From assembly GCA_041748075.1 (NCBI GenBank), contig JBGTDX010000126.1, positions 1-64,000 on the forward strand: DNA of 64,000 bases. Reading direction: 5' to 3'. The translations under genes and the position numbers were made by a program. Below are positions 16,933-25,068 of the stretch, piece after piece. The stretch comes from JBGSYJ01 sp041748075 (GTDB lineage: Bacteria > Acidobacteriota > Thermoanaerobaculia > Gp7-AA8). The notes beneath the pieces are model-generated. The model saw only the letters and a program-made list of their open reading frames with translations. It was not told where the DNA came from and searched no databases. The first letter of the stretch is position 1. The number at the start of each line of letters is the position of its first letter.

Positions 16933-18069
16933 ATGAGTGCGACGGAAACATACTCCGACAGCCGGCGGGAGCCGCAGTCGGCGAATCGGACAGAGAAGAT
17001 TCCTGTAGCGGTTCTTGGGGCTACCGGTTCGGTGGGACAGCGGTTCGTCCAGCTGCTCGAGAGCCATCCGTGGTTCCGGCTGCACGAAGTTGTCGCATCC
17101 GATCGTAGCGCCGGAAGACCTTACGGCGAGGCTGCTTCATGGCGTCTCGAAACGGCTCCGCCATCCGAAGCGTTATCGCTCGAAGTGAAGTCGCTCGGCT
17201 CGGAGCTGGAATCGACACTGCTCTTTTCGGCACTCGACTCGAGCGTTGCCGGGGAATCCGAAGATCTCTATGCCGATCGCGGCTGTGCTGTCGTCTCGAA
17301 CTCGAAGAACCACCGGATGGATCCCGATGTCCCGCTTCTGATTCCCGAAATCAATGCCGATCATCTGGATGCCCTGGACGTGCAGAAGAAGCGGCGCAGC
17401 GGCAGGGGTTATATCGTGACCAACCCGAACTGCTCGACCGTCGGACTGGCAATGGCGATCGCACCGGTCGAGCGCCAGCACGGAATCGACAAGCTGCAGG
17501 TCACGACGATGCAGGCGATCTCCGGCGCGGGGTACTCCGGCGTACCTTCCTACGCGATACTCGACAACGTCGTTCCTTACATTTCGGGCGAAGAGGAAAA
17601 AGTCGAAAGTGAGCCTCAACGCATCCTCGGCAGGTGGGATGGCTCGCAGTTCAAGGATGCCCCGATGACGATCTCGGCGCAGACCAACCGGGTTCCCGTC
17701 ATCGATGGACACATGCTCTGTATCTCGTTCGGCTTCCGGAACGCAAAAGACCTTCGCCGGCACTTCTCCATAGAGAAGCTCATCGAGGACGTTCGTGGAG
17801 CGATGGCTGCTTTCGAAGGTGAGCCGCAGCGTCTCGGACTTCCCTCGGCTCCGCGGCGCGCGATCCGGTTGATCGATGATCCGGACCGCCCGCAGCCGCG
17901 CCTCGATCGCGATCACGAACGGGGCATGTCGGTAACCGTCGGCCGCATTCGTCCGTGCCCTGTGCTCGACGTCCGGATGGTGGCGCTGGTACACAACACG
18001 ATCCGCGGAGCTGCAGGAGCCGCGCTGCTCAACGCCGAGCTCCTCGATGCCCGGGGACTGTTGCCCTGA
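16933..18069 (+). CDS. asd: Aspartate-semialdehyde dehydrogenase
   Basis: 378 residues. It reduces aspartyl phosphate to aspartate semialdehyde, the branch point to lysine/DAP, threonine and methionine. The Rossmann motif VAVLGATGSVGQRFVQLLES and the catalytic cysteine in TNPNCSTVGLAMA are clear. SNSKNHRMDPDVPLLIPEIN and the C-terminal VGRIRPCPVLDVRMVALVHN place it in the archaeal/fungal-type branch rather than the usual proteobacterial type. ATG 16933 has AGAGGCGG upstream; ATG 16909 would add eight residues. It is followed after seven bases by lysC. Confidence 0.93.
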   Translation: MSATETYSDSRREPQSANRTEKIPVAVLGATGSVGQRFVQLLESHPWFRLHEVVASDRSAGRPYGEAASWRLETAPPSEALSLEVKSLGSELESTLLFSALDSSVAGESEDLYADRGCAVVSNSKNHRMDPDVPLLIPEINADHLDALDVQKKRRSGRGYIVTNPNCSTVGLAMAIAPVERQHGIDKLQVTTMQAISGAGYSGVPSYAILDNVVPYISGEEEKVESEPQRILGRWDGSQFKDAPMTISAQTNRVPVIDGHMLCISFGFRNAKDLRRHFSIEKLIEDVRGAMAAFEGEPQRLGLPSAPRRAIRLIDDPDRPQPRLDRDHERGMSVTVGRIRPCPVLDVRMVALVHNTIRGAAGAALLNAELLDARGLLP

Positions 18070-18076
18070 TCACGCC

Positions 18077-19450
18077 ATGATCGTCATCAAGTTCGGTGGC
18101 ACTTCCGTCGGTGACGATTCCAGGGTCAGTAACGCCATCGAGATCGTCGCTGATGCGAGGGAGCGGTCTCCTGTCGTCGTGGTGTCCGCTCTTTCCGGTG
18201 TGACGAACGATCTGGTAGCGGCCACGAGGTCTGCGGCCGAAGGCGATTTTGAAGCGGCCGCTCAGACGGTTGCGCGCATCCGCGAACGTCACGAGGAGGT
18301 CGCACTCCGACTCGTCAAGCAGAAGTCGGATTACCTCGAGTCGTTTCTCGCGCAGCTCGGCCGGCATACTGACCAGATCGTCGACATCCTCAAGGGAATC
18401 GCACTCGTTGGAGATGTGAGTCTTCGCGCGAACGACAAGATCGTCGCCATCGGAGAGAAACTCTCGTCGGTTCTGTTCGCGTATGCGATGCGGCTCAAGA
18501 CTCTTCCGGGTGTGCACATCGACTCGGAGCGCGTCGTCGTGACGGACGAACGGTTCGGCGAAGCGGTGCCGCTGCTCGAGGAGACGCGGCGATCGGCCCG
18601 CGAGGTCCTGATGCCGGAACTGGAACGAAACCACATCCCGGTCATGGGAGGGTTCATCGGCAGGTCATCCTCCGGCGCGACGACGACGCTCGGCCGCGGA
18701 GGCTCGGACTACAGCGCATCGATCGTCGGAGCGGCCCTCGACGCCGAGGAGATTCAGATCTGGACTGACGTTGACGGCATGATGACGTTCGATCCTCGCG
18801 TGATCCCTAATGCGCGCATCGTGGAGGAGATCGCATACGTGGAAGCCGCCGAGCTCGCCTGGTTCGGAGCGAAAGTTTTACACCCGAAGACGATCGCCCC
18901 CGCGGTCGCTCAGCAGATTCCGATTCGCGTTCTGAATACTCACAACCGGACGAGCCCGGGAACTCTCATCACCGAGAGCGGAAGCGCGAAGCGGGGTCCA
19001 CAGGCGATCGCCGTCAAGCACGGAATCGTGATCATCCATCTGACCTCCAGCCAGATGCTCGGCGCTCACGGATTTCTCGCGAGGATCTTCGAGGTTTTCG
19101 ACCGCCTCGAGGTTCCAGTCGATCTGATCACGACATCGGAAGTGTCCGTTTCGATCACCATCGACCAGAATCGCGGCATCGGCCGTCTCGTCAGGGAACT
19201 CGAGCCATTCGCGGGCGTTCGGGTCGATGAGGAGCAGTCGATCATCGCCCTGGTCGGCCGGGATCTCATGCACGACACGACGACGGGAGCAACGATTCTC
19301 ACCGCGCTCGCCGGGACCTCGATCTCGATGATGTCGCTCGGCAGCTCCGGACTCAATTTGAGCATCGTCGTCCCGAGAGCCTCCGCCGATGCGGCCGTTC
19401 AATCGATTCATCGCGCCCTGTTCGAGCATCAGTCCGAGGTGATTGTATGA
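18077..19450 (+). CDS. lysC: Aspartate kinase
   Basis: 457 residues, monofunctional. It phosphorylates aspartate, the first step of the pathway. The N-terminal kinase domain shows IVIKFGGTSVGD, VVVVSALSGVTNDL and TTTLGRGGSDYSAS. The last 160 residues form two ACT domains (GAHGFLARIFEVFDRLEVPV and GTSISMMSLGSSGLNLSIVV), so feedback control by lysine or threonine is expected. The start is ATG 18077 (MIVIKFGG), since ten upstream residues to 18047 overlap asd and fit no family N-terminus. The TGA overlaps the dapB ATG. Confidence 0.94.
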   Translation: MIVIKFGGTSVGDDSRVSNAIEIVADARERSPVVVVSALSGVTNDLVAATRSAAEGDFEAAAQTVARIRERHEEVALRLVKQKSDYLESFLAQLGRHTDQIVDILKGIALVGDVSLRANDKIVAIGEKLSSVLFAYAMRLKTLPGVHIDSERVVVTDERFGEAVPLLEETRRSAREVLMPELERNHIPVMGGFIGRSSSGATTTLGRGGSDYSASIVGAALDAEEIQIWTDVDGMMTFDPRVIPNARIVEEIAYVEAAELAWFGAKVLHPKTIAPAVAQQIPIRVLNTHNRTSPGTLITESGSAKRGPQAIAVKHGIVIIHLTSSQMLGAHGFLARIFEVFDRLEVPVDLITTSEVSVSITIDQNRGIGRLVRELEPFAGVRVDEEQSIIALVGRDLMHDTTTGATILTALAGTSISMMSLGSSGLNLSIVVPRASADAAVQSIHRALFEHQSEVIV

Positions 19451-20124
19451 AGCTGGCTCTGAACGGGTATGGAAAGATGGGGCTGGCGGTGGAGGAGATC
19501 GCGAGGCAGCGGAACCATGAGATCGCCGTGCAGTTCGACTCCCGGAATCCTCCCGTCGCCTCCGGCCTCGAAGGCGTCGACGTGTTGCTCGATTTCTCTC
19601 ATGCGGATGCGATTGGGCAGCTGGTCGCGGCTGCGTGTGAGGCGAAGGTCGACCTCGTCATCGGGACCACGGGGTGGGATGACCGCAGGGAAGCAATCCG
19701 GGACCGATGCGAAGCCGCGGGAGTGAGCGTGGTGTACGGATCGAATTTTTCGCCGGGAGCCAATGTCGCATTCGCGCTCGCACGCCATGCAGCTGCGTTG
19801 ATCAGCGGGCTCGATGGTTACGAATCAGGAATCGAAGAGCGGCATCATTCGCAGAAAAAGGACAGCCCGAGCGGCACGGCGCTCAGGCTCGCGAGAGTCG
19901 TCGGGGAAGCAAGCGAAGGAAAGCTGAAGCCCGATATTGCATCGTCCCGTGTGGGCGCTGAGTTCGGTCTTCACACCCTCTTTTTCGATTCGCCCGATGA
20001 CGTTCTGGAGGTCTCGCATCGCGCGAGAGGGCGCGCTGCCTTCGCGCGCGGCGCGATTCTCGCAGCGGAAACCATTGGAAAGAAGCGCGGCTTCTGGAGT
20101 TTCGAAGAGTTGATGGGGTGGTGA
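19447..20124 (+). CDS. dapB: 4-hydroxy-tetrahydrodipicolinate reductase DapB
   Basis: 225 residues, at the short end for DapB. LALNGYGKMGLAVEEIA is the NAD(P)H-binding loop. DVLLDFSHADAI, VIGTTGWDDR and NFSPGANVAFALARHAA follow, and the substrate/catalytic motif is ERHHSQKKDSPSGTA. The ATG overlaps the lysC stop as ATGA. Short DapB proteins of this type occur in Bacteroidetes-like and Acidobacteriota lineages. Confidence 0.92.
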   Translation: MKLALNGYGKMGLAVEEIARQRNHEIAVQFDSRNPPVASGLEGVDVLLDFSHADAIGQLVAAACEAKVDLVIGTTGWDDRREAIRDRCEAAGVSVVYGSNFSPGANVAFALARHAAALISGLDGYESGIEERHHSQKKDSPSGTALRLARVVGEASEGKLKPDIASSRVGAEFGLHTLFFDSPDDVLEVSHRARGRAAFARGAILAAETIGKKRGFWSFEELMGW

Positions 20125-20180
20125 ATGAGTGACAGTCGGACTGGCGGCTGCTGTCTCGTTCCTAACTGAAGGGACCGATC

Positions 20181-21128
20181 ATGAAAGATGCATCGAAATT
20201 TCGTGGGCTCGGCGTTGCCCTGGTCACCCCGTTCCGGGATGACGGCTCCTTCGATGAGCAGAGTTTCGAGCGGTTTGTCGACTGGCAGATCGAGCAGGGA
20301 GTCGACTTTCTCGTTCCGTGCGGCACGACCGGTGAGAACCCGGCGCTGACGCCGGACGAACACATCCGCGTCGTCGAGCTCACCGTTCGTCGGGCAGGCG
20401 GCCGTGTTTCGGTTCTTGCGGGCGCAGGAAACAACTCCACGCCTCGGGCCGTCGAGCTTGCACAAAGCGCGGTCGACCTCGGCGCCGACGGCATCCTGAC
20501 GATCACTCCTTACTACAACAAGCCGAATCCTGACGGCCTGCTGCGTCACTTCGGAGCGCAGGCAGAGATCCTCGAGTCGATTCGCCCCGGTTTTCCGATG
20601 ATCCTCTACAACGTTCCCGGACGGACGGGCCTCAACATGACCGCGGACCTCACGCTGCGGATCGCCCATGAGATCCCGGCAGTCGTTGGAGTCAAAGAGG
20701 CCTCGGCAAACATGGAGCAGATTCTCAGCCTGCTGCGGGACCGTGACGAGGGATTTCTGCTTCTCAGTGGCGATGATCTCTGGACTCTGCCGCTTATGGC
20801 GTGTGGCGCCGACGGAGTGATCTCGGTTGCAGGGAACGAGGTGCCGCACGAGATGAAGCAACTCGTGAATGCCTGTGCATCCGGCGACTACTCTCGCGCC
20901 CGCGAGATCCACGAGCGCCTCATGCCGCTGCTCGTGGGAAATTTCATCGAGTCCAACCCCGTCCCGGTGAAGGCCGCGATGAAGATGTTGGGAATTCTGG
21001 CGAACGACGTGGTGCGTTCGCCCCTCGCGCCGATCAGTGATGCCAATCGGACGCGTCTCGGAGAGATTCTGGAGCTCTGCGGGCTGACTGCCAGGACCGA
21101 GGGGGCAGGGAGGCTACAAGTTGAGTGA
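20181..21128 (+). CDS. dapA: 4-hydroxy-tetrahydrodipicolinate synthase DapA
   Basis: 315 residues; condenses pyruvate with aspartate semialdehyde. Motifs: GVALVTPFRDDGSFDE, LVPCGTTGENPALTPDEH, ILYNVPGRTGLNM with the catalytic tyrosine, and VVGVKEASANMEQI with the Schiff-base lysine. GAAGGGA lies upstream of ATG 20181. The 56-base gap from dapB shows no other feature. Its 3' end overlaps dapD by eight bases. Confidence 0.95.
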   Translation: MKDASKFRGLGVALVTPFRDDGSFDEQSFERFVDWQIEQGVDFLVPCGTTGENPALTPDEHIRVVELTVRRAGGRVSVLAGAGNNSTPRAVELAQSAVDLGADGILTITPYYNKPNPDGLLRHFGAQAEILESIRPGFPMILYNVPGRTGLNMTADLTLRIAHEIPAVVGVKEASANMEQILSLLRDRDEGFLLLSGDDLWTLPLMACGADGVISVAGNEVPHEMKQLVNACASGDYSRAREIHERLMPLLVGNFIESNPVPVKAAMKMLGILANDVVRSPLAPISDANRTRLGEILELCGLTARTEGAGRLQVE

Positions 21129-21945
21129 GCTGCAGCGACAGGTCGAATCGATCTCCACTCTCTCGGACAACACGGAAATACGGGACATCATCGAGAGACT
21201 CCTCGATGCGCTCGAAAAGGGTGAAGCACGCTCCGCGGTGCGGGGCGAAGATGGACGCTGGTCTGCGCAGACCTGGGTCAAGCAGGGCATTCTCGAAGCC
21301 TTCCGGCATGGGACGCTCGCCGCGTCGGCCGCCGGCCCGCTGCCGTTCGTCGATAAGGACACCATTCCGCCCCGGCACTTCGGGCTCGACGACGGTGTCC
21401 GCATCGTGCCTGGCGGAAACTCCATCCGCCGCGGTTCGTTCATCGCTCGGGGAGTGGTGATGATGCCGCCCGCATTTGTGAACGTCGGGGCCTGGGTCGA
21501 TGAGGGCACCATGATCGACTCGCACGCGCTGGTCGGTTCCTGCGCTCAGGTTGGAAAGCATGTGCACCTGAGCGCTGCTGCTCAGGTTGGCGGCGTGCTC
21601 GAGCCCATCGGAACGCTTCCGGTCATCATCGAGGATGAGGTCGTGATCGGAGGAAATGCGGGAATCTATGAGGGAACGATCGTTCGCGCCCGGGCGGTCG
21701 TTGGCGCGGGCGTCGTGGTCACGGGCTCGACTCCGATTTACGACGCTGTGCGCGGCGAGGTCTACCGCCGCAACGGCTCGAGCCCACTCGAGATCCCGGA
21801 GGGAGCTGTGATCATCCCCGGCTCCCGGCCGCTTCGGGGTGATTTCGCCGCTGAACATGGGCTGCACATTGCGACACCGGTCATCGTGAAGTACCGGGAC
21901 GAGAAAACCGATAGTGCCACCGCACTCGAAGAGGCGCTGCGGTGA
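21121..21945 (+). CDS. dapD: Tetrahydrodipicolinate N-succinyltransferase DapD
   Basis: 274 residues with a TTG start at 21121; GGGAGG lies seven bases upstream, and the start overlaps dapA by eight bases. The protein has the DapD N-terminal helical domain (WVKQGILEAFRHGTL) followed by left-handed beta-helix hexads (FVNVGAWVDEGTMIDSHALV, GSCAQVGKHVHLSAAAQVGG, VLEPIGTLPVIIEDEVVIGG). It shows that this organism uses the succinylase branch of lysine/DAP synthesis. Confidence 0.95.
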   Translation: MSELQRQVESISTLSDNTEIRDIIERLLDALEKGEARSAVRGEDGRWSAQTWVKQGILEAFRHGTLAASAAGPLPFVDKDTIPPRHFGLDDGVRIVPGGNSIRRGSFIARGVVMMPPAFVNVGAWVDEGTMIDSHALVGSCAQVGKHVHLSAAAQVGGVLEPIGTLPVIIEDEVVIGGNAGIYEGTIVRARAVVGAGVVVTGSTPIYDAVRGEVYRRNGSSPLEIPEGAVIIPGSRPLRGDFAAEHGLHIATPVIVKYRDEKTDSATALEEALR

Positions 21946-21978
21946 TGTCGGAAGAATGAATGAAGTCATCCTGAGCAT

Positions 21979-22065
21979 GTGTCATCCTGAGCGAAGCGAA
22001 GGATCTCCCGACTTGAGCGATACAGCACGTCTTCAGGGGATCCTTCGCTGCGCTCAGGATGACAC
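21979..22065. repeat. Dispersed inverted repeat, copy 5
   Basis: Arms GTGTCATCCTGAGCGAAGCG and TGCGCTCAGGATGACAC, preceded by a broken GTCATCCTGAGCATGT and followed by GTGGTTCATTCCTCGCCACC as at 14.6 kb. It lies between dapD and the aminotransferase, within what may be one transcript. Confidence 0.88.
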
Positions 22066-22140
22066 GTGGTTCATTCCTCGCCACCATGACGGGTCCCGTC
22101 ATCGTCACGCTCGGGATGACGCGCTGCTCCAGCTCGCGAC

Positions 22141-23301
22141 ATGAGCCAGATGAAGATAGCCATGAAACCTGCCAGTCGATTCGAGAACGTCGACGTGTCG
22201 ATCATCCGCCAGATCAATGCTCTGGCCACGTCGCTCACGACCAATCTGGGACTCGGCGAGCCGAACCTCGACCCGGATGAGACCTTCAGGGAGATGGCGC
22301 GCGCGGCCGCGGGTGCCGGGTCCTGGCAGTACACGGCAAATGCCGGGAACCTCGGCCTTCGAACCCGGATCGCGGGGTCACTCGACGGCACCTACGATCC
22401 ACGCACGGAGGTTTGCGTCACTGCGGGGACGCAGGAGGGCCTTTTTGCAATCGCCCAGGCGTACGTCGAAGCCGGCGACGAGGTGCTTACTCCCGACCCC
22501 GGATTCCTGTCGTACGACGTGCTGGTGCGACTGGCTGGTGGTATGCCGGTGCACTACAGGCTCGACCCCGAGACCTGGCAGCCGGATACCCACGCAATCG
22601 CCTCGCTCATCACAGAACGGACCAGGGCGATCATTCTCAACTCGCCTTCGAACCCGACTGGCGCCGTGATCCCGGAGGCAGTACTTCGCGAAATCGTCGA
22701 GCTCGCGCGATCGCGTGGTCTGCTCGTGATCAGTGATGAGGTCTACCGGGAGATTCACTACGGCGACCGCCCGGCATCCGTGGCTGGGATGGGCACGCAC
22801 GTCCTGGTTGTCAGCGGGCTGTCGAAGAGTCACGGGATCACGGGGCTCCGGCTGGGCTGGGTCGCCGCGGAGCAGAGTCTGATGCTCCCCATACTCCGCG
22901 CTCACCAGTACATCGCAACGTGCGCCTCGGCGTTCTCTCAGCAGCTGGCCGAGGCCGTGTTTACGAATAGCCGGTGGAACGCGTCCTGGCTTGCAGCCGT
23001 CCGGGAGCAGTTCGGAGAGCAGCGGGAAGCGGCTCTGGATGCGGCCCGGCTTCATCTGCACTCCGATCTCGCCCCGCCGGCCGGGGCTTTCTATCTCTTT
23101 GTTCCGGTTCCCCTCTGCGACACACTCTCGCTCGCGAAGGCACTGGCAACCGACGCTGCGGTGCTGGTGATCCCCGGAATGGCGTTCGGGCCGGGAGGCG
23201 AGGGGTTCCTGCGCATCTCCTACGCGGCATCGGTCGAACAGATCCAGACTGGCATCCGGCGCATCGGCGAATACCTGGGGAGCCGAAGAATTGAGAATTG
23301 A
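22141..23301 (+). CDS. Class I/II aminotransferase, possible DapC
   Basis: 386 residues, PLP fold type I. Motifs: VTAGTQEGLFAIAQAYVEAG, ILNSPSNPTGAVIP, LVISDEVYREIHYG and the PLP-lysine loop VVSGLSKSHGITGLRLGWVA. Its position after dapD suggests N-succinyl-diaminopimelate aminotransferase, but aspartate and aromatic aminotransferases share these motifs, so this is inference from context. The last residues (RRIEN) and the TGA come from a heptad microsatellite. Alternative starts are at 22150 and 22162. Confidence 0.8.
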   Translation: MSQMKIAMKPASRFENVDVSIIRQINALATSLTTNLGLGEPNLDPDETFREMARAAAGAGSWQYTANAGNLGLRTRIAGSLDGTYDPRTEVCVTAGTQEGLFAIAQAYVEAGDEVLTPDPGFLSYDVLVRLAGGMPVHYRLDPETWQPDTHAIASLITERTRAIILNSPSNPTGAVIPEAVLREIVELARSRGLLVISDEVYREIHYGDRPASVAGMGTHVLVVSGLSKSHGITGLRLGWVAAEQSLMLPILRAHQYIATCASAFSQQLAEAVFTNSRWNASWLAAVREQFGEQREAALDAARLHLHSDLAPPAGAFYLFVPVPLCDTLSLAKALATDAAVLVIPGMAFGPGGEGFLRISYAASVEQIQTGIRRIGEYLGSRRIEN

Positions 23302-23377
23302 GAATTCAGAATGCCGAAAGAGGAGCTCAAGTACCCCCTCGTTTTCTGCATTCTGAATTCTCAATTCTCAATTCTTC
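23286..23377. repeat. Inverted heptad microsatellite pair
   Basis: Tandem AATTGAG/AATTCAG units (23286-23310) face their reverse complement (23347-23377) across about 36 bases, as at 3546-3629. The left arm ends the aminotransferase gene. Confidence 0.78.
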
Positions 23378-23392
23378 AGTACCATACCTCCC

Positions 23393-24142
23393 GTGGCGCT
23401 CTACGACGTAGTCATTCCGGCTCGCAACGAGGCAGCGACCATCGAGGCCGTGATCAAGGCGGCGCGATCGGCCAGGGGCGTGGGAGAGGTGTTCGTTGTC
23501 GACGACGGGTCGACCGACGAGACGCCGGTGGTGGCGAGGGAGGCTGGTGCGACCGTCCTGCCGTCGACCGGGCGTGCGGACAAGGCACAGGCCCTCGCGA
23601 CGGGGGTTCGAGCCTCGGCATCTGCGGTGCTCGTTTTTTTCGACGCGGACATCCTGAATCCGGGGCCCGAACACTTCGAAGCTCTTGCAGCCCCGGTCGT
23701 GAGCGGCGGCTACTTCATGTGCTGCGGGCTGGTCGACTACGGCAGCCTGAGAAGCCGCATGTTTCTCCGGTTGCCGCCCATAACGGGCTTGCGGGCCATC
23801 CGCCGGGAGATATTCGAAGCAATCCGCGAGGACAGGCGGAACGGGTTTCAGATCGAGATCATGATCAACGAAGTCATCGCTCGGAGAGGCCTCCGGTGTG
23901 CAATCCGCGTCCTGGAAGGCACCGGCCATCGATCGAAGGTCGACAAGGTGGGATGGTTCCGGGGAGGGCGGTCCCACGTGGCAATGACGCTGGAGCTCCT
24001 CGATTGCTTCCGATTCGTTCCTTTATGGACCTACTGGAGTTACTTGCGAAATCTCGATATCCTTCGCGGATCGGAACAAACGAGTGTGACCGGCGCCACT
24101 GGGCGCACGGAAGAGGCATCCGAAGTTTTCCTTAGACCGTAG
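23393..24142 (+). CDS. Family 2 glycosyltransferase
   Basis: 249 residues from GTG 23393. DVVIPARNEAATIEAVIKAA, EVFVVDDGSTDET and LVFFDADILNPGPEHFEALA give the GT-A nucleotide-sugar and metal-binding (DxD-like) core. ALYDVVIPARNEA suggests the glucosyl/mannosyl transferase branch similar to glucosyl-3-phosphoglycerate synthase or dolichol-phosphate mannosyltransferases. There is no C-terminal membrane helix. The acceptor is unknown. It is followed after eight bases by the DUF547 gene. Confidence 0.82.
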   Translation: MALYDVVIPARNEAATIEAVIKAARSARGVGEVFVVDDGSTDETPVVAREAGATVLPSTGRADKAQALATGVRASASAVLVFFDADILNPGPEHFEALAAPVVSGGYFMCCGLVDYGSLRSRMFLRLPPITGLRAIRREIFEAIREDRRNGFQIEIMINEVIARRGLRCAIRVLEGTGHRSKVDKVGWFRGGRSHVAMTLELLDCFRFVPLWTYWSYLRNLDILRGSEQTSVTGATGRTEEASEVFLRP

Positions 24143-24150
24143 GGGTACTC

Positions 24151-24954
24151 ATGAATACAAAGATTGCAGTGTGGCGCTTTTTTGGCAGTCTGGTTGTCGT
24201 GGCGATCGTTCTCACCTCCGGGGCGCCTCTCGCGCATGCAGCGGATCCGGATTACTCAGCGTGGCAGACTCTTCTCACCAAATATTATGATCCGGCCCGC
24301 GGCATGGACTATGCCGCATTGAAGGCGAAGGACACGGCAACTCTCAACGCGCTTCGCGACCGGATGGCGGCCGTGAACGTGGCGAGTCTCACGCCGCAGG
24401 AACAACTCGCCTACTGGATCAACCTCTACAACATCGCCACCATCGGGGTCATCATCGACAACTATCCGACCAAGTCGATCCGGGACATCTCGACGGATCC
24501 GGTCATCCGGTTGAATGTCTTCAAGAAGCCGTATGTGAAGTTCGGCAACGGCTCGATGTCGCTCAACGACGTGGAGAACGTGAAGATCCGGGACGGATTC
24601 AAAGATGCCCGGATTCACTTTGCGATCAACTGCGCGGCTGCGAGCTGCCCACCGATCCGTCCCGAGCCTTACGTCGGGTCAAAACTGAGCGCGCAACTCG
24701 ACGATCAGACCCGCAAGTTCCTCAACGGGCCGAAGGGTGTGCGCCTGGAGCAGAAGGGCTCCAATCTGACCATCCACACCACGAAGATCATGGACTGGTT
24801 CGGGGAGGACTTCGACAAGTGGGGAGGCGGAAAGGTCGCCTTCATCCGAAAATATGTGACTCCCGACAAGCAGCAGACGATCGACCAGGCTCAGGGCAAG
24901 GCTCGCATTTCCTATCAGGATTACAGTTGGGCGCTGAACGACTGGAAGCGCTGA
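24151..24954 (+). CDS. DUF547 domain protein, exported
   Basis: 267 residues. The N-terminus has a signal peptide (GSLVVVAIVLTSGAPLAHA, cut before ADPDY). QEQLAYWINLYNIATIGVII, RIHFAINCAAASCPPIRPEP and ARISYQDYSWALNDWK match DUF547, a periplasmic domain with a conserved Asn/Cys pair related to transglutaminase-like folds. Function is unknown; members are often secreted in Gram-negative bacteria. Confidence 0.85.
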   Translation: MNTKIAVWRFFGSLVVVAIVLTSGAPLAHAADPDYSAWQTLLTKYYDPARGMDYAALKAKDTATLNALRDRMAAVNVASLTPQEQLAYWINLYNIATIGVIIDNYPTKSIRDISTDPVIRLNVFKKPYVKFGNGSMSLNDVENVKIRDGFKDARIHFAINCAAASCPPIRPEPYVGSKLSAQLDDQTRKFLNGPKGVRLEQKGSNLTIHTTKIMDWFGEDFDKWGGGKVAFIRKYVTPDKQQTIDQAQGKARISYQDYSWALNDWKR

Positions 24955-25002
24955 TTTCGTCGTACCACGCAGAGACCCTCTGATGCGTGGCCCGAAGTTT
25001 GA

Positions 25003-25020
25003 GTGTCATCCTGACCGGGG
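25003..25020. repeat. Fragment of the dispersed inverted repeat
   Basis: GTGTCATCCTGACCGGGGCG is a left arm with a decayed end and no right arm, between the DUF547 and radical SAM genes. Confidence 0.45.
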
Positions 25021-25068
25021 CGAATGAGCCGCGGTCAGATGACCGAGAGCTCCACGAAAGGCGGCGGG

